Of a DNA stretch of 64,000 nucleotides, positions 53,836 through 61,939 are shown piece by piece (position 1 is the stretch's first letter; the number at the start of each line of letters is the position of its first letter). This stretch comes from Panorpa germanica (lineage: Eukaryota > Arthropoda > Insecta > Mecoptera > Panorpidae). The position numbers and the translations under genes are program-made. Where the stretch lies: NCBI GenBank assembly GCA_963678705.1, contig OY783217.1, forward strand, positions 744,001-808,000, read 5' to 3'. Below the pieces are notes generated by a model. The model saw nothing but the letters and a program-made list of their open reading frames with translations, had not been told where the DNA came from and did not search any database.

Positions 53836-56090
53836 TCGATACTGGAAAACAAGGTACATGAGGATAAATATTAAACTAACAAATTCCGAAACGAAACCGA
53901 AGTTTGACTAAAAATGATATAGTTATTCTAATACATACAATTTCAAAAGCATGAGAGCTATGTTACAGTTTAACCTAGTTGGAATTATAACAAAATATAT
54001 GCAATACAAATAGAAGAAGTTTTTGTTTCAATATACGACTACAAGTAAAATAGAGTTGAGTTTGTTATACGGGTGTAATACCAGAATATACTCGTATATT
54101 TCACGTGGATTATACACAGACTTTCTTCATTAGTTTTGTATTAAATAAAATTTAAATAATTGAATTTGTACTAATAATGGCATGTGAAATACTACATATA
54201 ATTTATAAAATTATAATGTCAATATTATCAGATTGATAAGAAGAAAAGGCGGAGGCATGTGAACAACACTACTGCCTCTCTTATAACAGTATGTTGATAA
54301 GTATCGCCTATGTAAAATTAAACCCACTAAATTATCTTTTATAGCTTATGAGATATAGAGAAAAAAATATTGACTGGAGAGAATACATAATACTTCAAAT
54401 TACGTAAAAATAGGTAAGACAAGTAGTTTTATTTCTTGGTTCTTTACAAGATGCTACATTACAAGTGCCAGAAATCTTATTATACGATTATAACACAAAG
54501 CAGTGGGAGTATTTATAAAATTTCAATATTGAATCCTGTTTATTATTCATCAATATTAATTATTTCAGGAATTATTCATGTGCTCAGTGTCTCATTAAAT
54601 CAAGGATAATTTAAAAGTACTTGAAAATAATTATAACATGACGTAAACAAGTATACTCGCATACAAAAGTAGTTCAGAAATTACTCCACGGTGTTAAACT
54701 TAGTGCACAGGTACTCGGGTATATTTATCGATCTCAGAATTCTAATTAGGTGATTCTGTTAATTCATTAATTAATTTAATCAATAAGTTATTGATTAAAA
54801 TAAATAGAACGTTTGGTATAGGCCGTAACTCAAGTAGAAAATGAATCTTGAAATTAGTGTGACATAGGGTAACTCTTAAAATTAGAGTCAAACATTTTCT
54901 TTTAAGGTTTCTTATGCCTCAATGCGTTAGATTGGTAATTTACCAGTTCGATGTTAAATAAAACTAAGAAAATATATTAATTGCGCAATGTTTTTGATAC
55001 ATAAGTGTTATACAAATGGTCTATTACCTATTTCAGATGCTTAGTCTTATCACCGACGATCTCTTATTATTTTGGTAGTATTTGTTGTGTTGTCTATATC
55101 ACATATATGTGTACTACATCACTACATATAAGATTCTGTGCAGAGAATATAGTTCTGGTACGTTAATCGAACCCGAAGACACAGTAGACTTCGTGCATCA
55201 TCTACGCACTGTGCTGTAACTGTCATATTTACTTTTAGCAGTTATAAAACATGAACTTATAAAACTAAACAGCACGTATATGTGCCTTAATTAAGATAAT
55301 ACCATTATAAACTAATTTATGCAAGTCAAGTCCATTATCAGCAACAACGTAACAACATTCCGGTGCTAAATGAGACATATCCCTCCAAAGAAACCCTTAG
55401 TAAGGTTGCCGTTGCCGGTATTTCTTTATTTAACAAATGCCCGGTAGAATTATTAACATGTCCAAGTAGACGTTTATGTTTCAAGTTCCAACGTGCCTGG
55501 TCAAACCCTTACTAGGTTTGCTGCAGAGACAAGCTAATGCAAAATATACGAGTATATCTATAGAAATGTTTTCAACGCTATGTATTTAAAATGTAGCACG
55601 CAGGGTCGCACTACATAGGGGCTCGCTTCAGAAATCGTTTGTGAAGATATACAATTCATTTCGCGTCGAAACTGAAAAAGAAGGTAATTTAAGATGGGTT
55701 TCAATCTATGGTACTTCGCCGGATAAATGCGGCACTGGTAGTACGATAGGGAGACGAAATATTCTAAGTATGGTATTTACTAAATGATCCACATTAAATA
55801 AAACAACGCTTTCAGAAAACAACGTACCGAGTAACGAACGGAACAGAGTACTATGTAGTATGCAAAAATGTGAGCATGCAGATTGCATTCTGGATAAATG
55901 AAAAAAAAGAAAAGAAACGCTTCGAGCTGAACAAAAAATGTATGTGGTAGTGATACATTAAATAGACAAATGTATTCAACAAAATTACGTTGACGCGATT
56001 TCTGAGCTTGGTAATAAGATTCTCTCTTCTACTATTTATCTTTGTATTGTGGCGCTTATCCAGATCAAATTATGGGACCATTTATAATCG

Positions 56091-56132
56091 ATATATATAT
56101 ATATGGAATATATATATATATATATATATATA
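56091..56132. repeat. (TA)n microsatellite at the LINE 5' junction
   Basis: Alternating AT from 56091 to 56104, a GG interruption, then alternating AT to 56132, immediately abutting the first bases of the element. Confidence 0.9.
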
Positions 56133-56166
56133 CAGTTTACATCGAGTCTTCTTGGTGAGCGCACGT
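56133..56166 (+). promoter_or_regulatory. Candidate internal LINE promoter: Inr plus DPE
   Basis: The first non-TA bases of the element read CAGTTT, an initiator-like core with A+1 at 56134. Exactly at +28 to +33 (56161-56166) is GCACGT, a 5/6 match to the DPE consensus RGWYVT. Jockey and I elements of insects are known to use a TATA-less Inr/DPE promoter located wholly downstream of +1. The spacing supports both the inferred 5' end and the completeness of the copy. Confidence 0.5.
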
Positions 56167-56332
56167 ATTTACAATAAACAAAACAATAAAATAAATAGTG
56201 ATCTTTTTTTTGCAAATTATAATATTTTTTTCGTGATTTATTTTTATTTAAATTATAATTTATATTATTATTAAGTGTTATTAATAAGAAGTGAAGTAAC
56301 TTCTATTTAATTATCACTGGTTAATTAACAAT

Positions 56333-57760
56333 ATGGATATGGAGGTTGAACCTCCCGATAAAAATTCGATCAATAAAAACAACTCTGTGACTAACAAAGC
56401 ATTTCCTACAGATAAAACATCCAGTGATATAACAGAAAACTTAAATAACAATAGTGACAATGTTAAAAAAATTTTTAATAATTTATACAACACAGAAACA
56501 AAATATGACTCGTATAAAGTAATGATAGTTAAAAATAATAGTGATGGAAATACATTTTTTAGTTCTCTTAAATTAGCAGAAATAATTTGTAAAATTAGCA
56601 ATAAATCTAATATAATAGAAATTAAAAAAGTGGGAAGAAATAGAGTAATCGTTCAATGTGCTAATGCAGTACTAGCTAACGAAATTACCAAATCAACATT
56701 GCTGAAAAACAATGGGTATGAAGCGTTTATCCCATTTTACTGGTGCACAAAAGTTGCTATTATAAAAGGTGTTGATATTGAATATTCGGAAGATACAATT
56801 TTAAATAATATAGAGTGTCCACCTTTTAAAGTAACGAGAGTGCAAAGGTTAAATCGAAAACTAAGAGTTGACGGAGCTATTAAATATGAACCCAGTACAA
56901 CAGTGAAATTATTCTTTGAAGGACTTGCTATTCCTGCTTATGTTTACATGTGGAGAGTGAGACGAGCATGTGAACCATTTGTACAACAGACGATACAATG
57001 TTATAATTGTTTTAAATTTGGACATGCAGCCACAAAATGTAGAGCAAAAGTAGCAAAATGTAAATTCTGCGGAAGTGAAGATCATTTACGTACTGCATGC
57101 ACATCTCCTAATCCGACATGCATAAATTGCAAACTTAACCACGAGGCTACAGACAATGAATGTCCTGAAAAAAAAAGACAAATCAAGATAAAAGATCTCA
57201 TGGCCCAACACAATCTCAGTTTTTATGAAGCAAAATTAGAATTAACAGAAAAAAATACAGACTATTTATACTCAGTAAGAACTCAAAACTCTTTTGAAGC
57301 TCTAAACTACAATGAGACTTTTCCCAATATCACTAATAAATACAATAGTATCAACATAATTCCAACATACAAACCAAACCCTTTAACCAGAAGAACCAAT
57401 ACCAGAGTGAATAAATCAAATACAGGTAACTCATTACAAAGATCTTACAGTCAACCACAACCTACGACATCCACTAAACAACCACTTCCAAAAAGAAGAA
57501 GAGAAGAAAAGAAACCTAACAATGAAGAAAGTGACACATTCCTTAAGAAAACTAATCAAGAAAAAAACAGAAAGCAAATCAACCAAGAGAAACCTGATAT
57601 TACAATGGAAAATTATGATAATGATACCTGCTATAAATCAATATATAATAAAAATAATGATGATAAAATTAAAGATACAAACAAAGACCCTAATATTACA
57701 TCCCAATCTCTTAGAAGCTACAAGAAACAAATATCTAGTGTACAATGGCCAAACTCGTAA
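56333..57760 (+). CDS. LINE ORF1: Gag-like nucleic-acid-binding protein with three CCHC zinc knuckles
   Basis: This is a 475-residue protein whose start ATG sits in AACAATATGG, after stop codons in the AT-rich 5' UTR. Residues 1-55 are polar and Asn/Ser-rich. About 60-205 form a mixed alpha/beta region similar in position to the RRM/PRE-type domain of Jockey-group ORF1 proteins. Three zinc knuckles follow: C223-C226-H231-C236, C243-C246-H251-C256 and C263-C266-H270-C277. Residues 280-310 are a charged helix (KKRQIKIKDLMAQHNLSFYE), and 340-475 is a low-complexity, Lys/Arg/Asn-rich tail with a basic cluster PKRRREEKK near 386-394. Family role: ORF1p packages element RNA into ribonucleoprotein and aids nuclear targeting. 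Its size is normal for the I-group, and no frameshift or stop interrupts it. Specific subfamily is not determined. Confidence 0.93.
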   Translation: MDMEVEPPDKNSINKNNSVTNKAFPTDKTSSDITENLNNNSDNVKKIFNNLYNTETKYDSYKVMIVKNNSDGNTFFSSLKLAEIICKISNKSNIIEIKKVGRNRVIVQCANAVLANEITKSTLLKNNGYEAFIPFYWCTKVAIIKGVDIEYSEDTILNNIECPPFKVTRVQRLNRKLRVDGAIKYEPSTTVKLFFEGLAIPAYVYMWRVRRACEPFVQQTIQCYNCFKFGHAATKCRAKVAKCKFCGSEDHLRTACTSPNPTCINCKLNHEATDNECPEKKRQIKIKDLMAQHNLSFYEAKLELTEKNTDYLYSVRTQNSFEALNYNETFPNITNKYNSINIIPTYKPNPLTRRTNTRVNKSNTGNSLQRSYSQPQPTTSTKQPLPKRRREEKKPNNEESDTFLKKTNQEKNRKQINQEKPDITMENYDNDTCYKSIYNKNNDDKIKDTNKDPNITSQSLRSYKKQISSVQWPNS

Positions 57761-57957
57761 GAAAACATCAATATATAAATTAAGTTTATTTTTTAATAAA
57801 AACTCTATTCACATCACTAAACCAAATCGGTTAATAAATTTACTAAAATATTAAATCAACAACAATTATATAAACATAAAGAAAAAATAAAATATATAAA
57901 TAAATCGAAAAACAAGACATCAGATATAAAAATTAATCATTAATTAAAACAGTTAAA

Positions 57958-60900
57958 ATGATAAATTTTATTCAATGGAATTGCAGAGGAGTCAGATATA
58001 TTAAAGAGGAACTACAACATATGTTACAGAAGCATAACATACATATATGCATACTATCAGAAACGTTTTTAACAAAAAATCTCAATTTCAACATCAAAGG
58101 TTATTTTATTGAAAGAGAAGATAGGATACAGAATACAAACTATAATCCCCACGGGGGTGTTGCTATCTTGATTCATAAATCTATAAAATATAAACGAGTA
58201 ATGCTAAATAATCCATTTAATTCGGTCGAAATAGCTGGAATAATTTTAACACATAACGAAACTGATGTAATATGTATTTTATCAATCTATGCTAAACCGA
58301 ATCATAAACTATCTAATTCTAATTGGTCACAGATAAAACAACAAATAGATGTTCCTGTTATACTTGCTGGAGATTTTAACGCGACTAATCTTGCTTGGGA
58401 TATAAATTGTCCAGGTAGTCAGTATGAAGGTAACGAATTGTTAGACTTCATAGAAAACGAAAATCTAAATATTATCAACGATGATAAACCAACTAGAGTA
58501 AGCAATCTCAGTACAAGGGACAGTATATTGGATCTCACATTGGTATCAATGACGTTAACACAACAAATTACTTCGTGGCAAGTTCTTGCAGATAGCTTAG
58601 GTAGTGATCACTACCCAATTTTTTTCTGTTTGAATGACTATAATAAAGACCGTTACCGTACATCTGAATATTTAACGAGGAGAAATTTCCGAAAAGCAGA
58701 TTGGGAGAAATATAGCCTTGAAATAGAAAGCAGAATTTCAAACCTTAGCACAAATGGAATCACAAGTAATCCCCAAGATGTTGAAAACAAATACAACCAA
58801 TTTAGAGATGTTATTAATAATTCGGCAGACATACATATCCCATCTACCAGATTGTATAATATAACTCCTAATAAAATAAAACCGTCTTGGTGGGACACAG
58901 AGTGCAATAAAATGATAGCTCAAAGAAAATTAGCACTAACTATTTTTAATAAAAACATGACAATGGCGAATTATTTAAATTATAAAAAACATCAAGCTAA
59001 AACCAGACGATATTTTAGAGCCAGAAAAAAAATAGAATGGCAAAATTTCTGCGAGAATTTAAACCCAAACACAACAACCAACATTGTCTGGAATAATATA
59101 AGAAAAATTAACAATAAAAGCTATAGTACTAAAAGGATAAGTGATAATGAAAATTTAATAGAAGAATTCATTAAAAAAAAATTTCCACAGAACAACAATT
59201 TAAATATTACCACCTCCACCATCGTAAAAGATAATTTTCTAGATAATAACATAAATAAAAATGAAGTAAAATTCGCGTTAAATCATAATAAAAACAGTAG
59301 CACAGGATTTGATAGAATAAATTACAAAATGATACAAAACTTACCTGACAATGCAATAAATCATCTTACACAAATATATAATCTGTCATTAAACACTGCT
59401 GATATACCATTAGACTGGAAAAAACATATCGTTGTTCCTATATTAAAAACAGGAAAAGATCCAAACAAAGAAGAATCATTCAGACCAATTACTTTACTAA
59501 CATGTATGGGCAAAACTATGGAATCCATCATCAAAAACAGACTGGAGTGGTATCTCGAACATCATAAAAGATTACCTGAGTTACAATTTGCGTTTAGAAA
59601 AACAAGAAGTACACAGCATAACTTAAACATATTGAATATCGATATTCAAAGAACATACAGTAAAAATCATTATATGATAGCTGCTTTCATTGACATTGAA
59701 GCTGCTTATGACAATGTTAATCTAAAAATATTAAAAGAAAAAGTAGAAAACATAGGTATATCTTCCAAAATATCCAACTGGATTATAAACTACTTCCAAA
59801 ATAGAGAAATAACAGTTAGATACAATAATAAGTTAACTGGTCCTATACTATGTAATCACGGAATTCCACAAGGCTCAATATTATCTCCCTTATTATTCAA
59901 CATATACACAGAAAAGTTAACAACATTATCAGATAACAACACAACAGTACTGATGTATGCAGATGACATGGTTATTTATAGTATGGGTCATACACAAGAT
60001 ATAGCTCAAAACAGATTACAATCGAAATTAAGAAAACTAGATATTTTATTAAAGGAAATCAAATTAAATATATCGTCAGAAAAAAGTAAAATAGTTATAT
60101 TTACAAGGCATAGAATAAACTGCAGTCCAAAAATAACCATCAGAAATAAAAATATAACTGTTAGTTCAAATACCAAATTTCTGGGTATATTCTTTGATAC
60201 GAAAAGCACTTGGGCGAAAGAAATTGCACATATTATTAACAAATGTCAAAAAGGCTTAAATTTAATGCGATGTATAGCAGGATACAAATGGGGCGCACAC
60301 CCAACAACCTTAATAAAAATATATAAAGCTATTGTTAGACCGCATATTGACTATTCTAGTACTATGATCTGCACCGCAAATAACTCAAGATTAAAAAAAA
60401 TTGAAATTATACAAAACAAATGTTTAAGAATAATATTAGGTGCAATGGTTTCAACACCAATCCAAATCCTCAACTATCAAACTAATATTCCTCCGGTAAA
60501 TATCAGAATACAACAAATATCAGACAGTTTCTTTTGTAAAAACAGACATAACTCATGTGGCCCCTTAAATACAAGATTATCTAAACTATATGTTCTTTAT
60601 AATAAACCATATTGGACAACTCATAAAAAACCGGCACTTTTAACTAGTTTTGATAAATATAATAACTTGAACTTAGAGGTACACAACATTATACCTTTTT
60701 TCAAATTTCCATTAGAAATAAGCATGACAACAATACATACAGAAATAAATTTGTTCAAGAAGAATGACAGTAAGGAAATAACTTATCAAAAATATATGGA
60801 ATATATAACAAAAGATGATATAAACTGGAGTATATGGTTTACCGATGGTTCATTCGAAAAAAACTCTAAAACTGGAGGAATTGGCATTTTCAATTATAAT

Positions 60901-61686
60901 ACAGATCAACAGTACAAATACAAACTTAACAACATCACAAATTCTTATAATACAGAAATAACAGCAATTATGAAATTACTAGAAATAATACAAAAAACTG
61001 ACAATAAAAATATATTAATCTTCACAGATTCTCGTAGTGTTTGTGTATCTTTAAATAACAATAAATTCAAAAACAATAATAATAACAAAATATGTTCAAT
61101 TAAAGAATATCTTTTAAAAATGAAAAAAAATGATATCAATGTTAAACTTATTTGGATTCCTGGACATGTAGGCATAAAAGGAAACGAAATGGCTGACAAA
61201 CTGGCCAAAGAAGCTTGTGTAGATGGGGAAATAATCGAAATAAATTGGTCAATAAATGATTCCAAAAAAATAATTAAAGAAAATTGTATGGCAGAATGGC
61301 AGAATATATATAATGAGAAAAGTCAAAGTACTGGAAAATTTTTTTTTGCAGCGAATCAAAAAATTCCAACAACCACATGGTTTAATAAAAATCATTCACG
61401 GAGATATATTTCAACAAATTGTCGAATGAAATCTGGGCATTCTAGATGTACAGCTCATCTTTACAAAATAAATATAAAAGACACACCAAATTGTAGATGT
61501 GGAGAAGAAGGGTCTTTGGACCATATAATTCTAGGGTGTCATCTTATAACATCAAAAATTGATAGACTTTTAAATGATTTATGTAATGTAACACAGTTCC
61601 CAGTCAATATGTCCTGTTTAATGACAAGTGAAGCAACGGCGGAAATATTAACAAACTTTGTGATAGAAAATAATATAGAAGTGTAA
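57958..61686 (+). CDS. LINE ORF2: AP endonuclease, reverse transcriptase and RNase H polyprotein
   Basis: This is a 1242-residue protein starting at ATG in GTTAAAATGA. The N-terminal AP-like endonuclease (1-225) shows QWNCRG near 6-11, SETF at 34-37, AGDFNATN at 137-144 and SDHYP at 216-220, the expected catalytic set. The reverse transcriptase (about 490-760) shows SFRPITLL (507-514), AAFIDIEAAYD (575-585, catalytic Asp), GIPQGSILSPLLFN (635-648) and YADD at 667-670. RNase H (955-1090) shows FTDGS with D963, E1000, FTDSRS with D1024, and PGHVGIKGNEMADKLAKEA with D1080. A C-terminal Cys/His cluster, CRCGEEGSLDHIILGC, lies at 1179-1194. The protein nicks target DNA and primes cDNA synthesis on it; RNase H is a feature of I-like clades. 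All motifs are intact. ORF1 lies 197 bp upstream in another frame, so translation of ORF2 needs reinitiation or internal entry. Confidence 0.96.
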   Translation: MINFIQWNCRGVRYIKEELQHMLQKHNIHICILSETFLTKNLNFNIKGYFIEREDRIQNTNYNPHGGVAILIHKSIKYKRVMLNNPFNSVEIAGIILTHNETDVICILSIYAKPNHKLSNSNWSQIKQQIDVPVILAGDFNATNLAWDINCPGSQYEGNELLDFIENENLNIINDDKPTRVSNLSTRDSILDLTLVSMTLTQQITSWQVLADSLGSDHYPIFFCLNDYNKDRYRTSEYLTRRNFRKADWEKYSLEIESRISNLSTNGITSNPQDVENKYNQFRDVINNSADIHIPSTRLYNITPNKIKPSWWDTECNKMIAQRKLALTIFNKNMTMANYLNYKKHQAKTRRYFRARKKIEWQNFCENLNPNTTTNIVWNNIRKINNKSYSTKRISDNENLIEEFIKKKFPQNNNLNITTSTIVKDNFLDNNINKNEVKFALNHNKNSSTGFDRINYKMIQNLPDNAINHLTQIYNLSLNTADIPLDWKKHIVVPILKTGKDPNKEESFRPITLLTCMGKTMESIIKNRLEWYLEHHKRLPELQFAFRKTRSTQHNLNILNIDIQRTYSKNHYMIAAFIDIEAAYDNVNLKILKEKVENIGISSKISNWIINYFQNREITVRYNNKLTGPILCNHGIPQGSILSPLLFNIYTEKLTTLSDNNTTVLMYADDMVIYSMGHTQDIAQNRLQSKLRKLDILLKEIKLNISSEKSKIVIFTRHRINCSPKITIRNKNITVSSNTKFLGIFFDTKSTWAKEIAHIINKCQKGLNLMRCIAGYKWGAHPTTLIKIYKAIVRPHIDYSSTMICTANNSRLKKIEIIQNKCLRIILGAMVSTPIQILNYQTNIPPVNIRIQQISDSFFCKNRHNSCGPLNTRLSKLYVLYNKPYWTTHKKPALLTSFDKYNNLNLEVHNIIPFFKFPLEISMTTIHTEINLFKKNDSKEITYQKYMEYITKDDINWSIWFTDGSFEKNSKTGGIGIFNYNTDQQYKYKLNNITNSYNTEITAIMKLLEIIQKTDNKNILIFTDSRSVCVSLNNNKFKNNNNNKICSIKEYLLKMKKNDINVKLIWIPGHVGIKGNEMADKLAKEACVDGEIIEINWSINDSKKIIKENCMAEWQNIYNEKSQSTGKFFFAANQKIPTTTWFNKNHSRRYISTNCRMKSGHSRCTAHLYKINIKDTPNCRCGEEGSLDHIILGCHLITSKIDRLLNDLCNVTQFPVNMSCLMTSEATAEILTNFVIENNIEV

Positions 61687-61810
61687 TTTAAGTTAAAATA
61701 TTTTATTTAGTATGTATTTAATTTTAAGTTTAATTTTTTAAAAGAATCAATTTGTTTTGTATTTATTAGAACAATTATAATTTATATGTAAATTTTTATA
61801 TAATTTTACA

Positions 61811-61872
61811 AATAAAAGCAATGGCAAGAAGGCTGAATAAGCCAAAGCCTAAATAAATTAAATAAATTAAAA

Positions 61873-61876
<4 letters not shown>
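61811..61876 (+). terminator. LINE 3' end: polyadenylation signal, short stem-loop and A-rich repeat tail
   Basis: AATAAA occurs at 61811-61816. A short stem GGCT/AGCC (61831-61834 with 61840-61843) follows, and then a tail of AATAAATTA units that runs into the TA microsatellite. Such short tandem tails are typical of I-like elements. Confidence 0.5.

Positions 61877-61937
<61 letters not shown>
61877..61937. repeat. (TA)n microsatellite at the LINE 3' junction
   Basis: About 60 bp of uninterrupted alternating TA follow the A-rich tail and end at TTCCACATAATC, which is unique flanking sequence. Confidence 0.95.

Positions 61938-61939
<2 letters not shown>

Larger units (their letters stand above)
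56133..61876 (+). mobile_element. Full-length I/Jockey-group non-LTR retrotransposon with intact ORFs
   Basis: This 5.7-kb LINE has, in order, a 200-bp 5' UTR, ORF1 (56333-57760), a 197-bp A-rich spacer, ORF2 (57958-61686) and a 190-bp 3' UTR. The 3' UTR carries AATAAA at 61811 and ends in an AATAAATTAA-type repeat. The combination of three CCHC knuckles in ORF1 with an AP endonuclease, reverse transcriptase and RNase H in ORF2 places it in the I-like group of the Jockey superfamily. Both ORFs are uninterrupted, so the copy is young and may be active. The coding strand is strongly A-rich, as is usual for such elements. Insertion is antisense to the host convertase gene. Both flanks are (TA)n tracts (56107-56132 and 61877-61937), so exact ends and a target-site duplication cannot be defined. 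Confidence 0.92.

Noticed and set aside
54915..54960. tRNA-like GTTAGATTGGTAATTTACCA with GTTCGA
   Set aside because: Box spacing is too short and stems do not pair.
55990..56274. 94-codon plus ORF at the LINE left junction
   Set aside because: It runs through the TA microsatellite into the LINE 5' UTR; the IYIYIY stretch is the repeat.
57522..57854. 110-codon ORF overlapping the end of LINE ORF1
   Set aside because: It is in another frame, is Lys/Ile-rich because of the A-rich sense strand, and has no motif; a shadow of ORF1 and the spacer.
60945..61265. 106-codon minus-strand ORF inside ORF2
   Set aside because: Complement of the conserved RNase H region; hydrophobic shadow frame.
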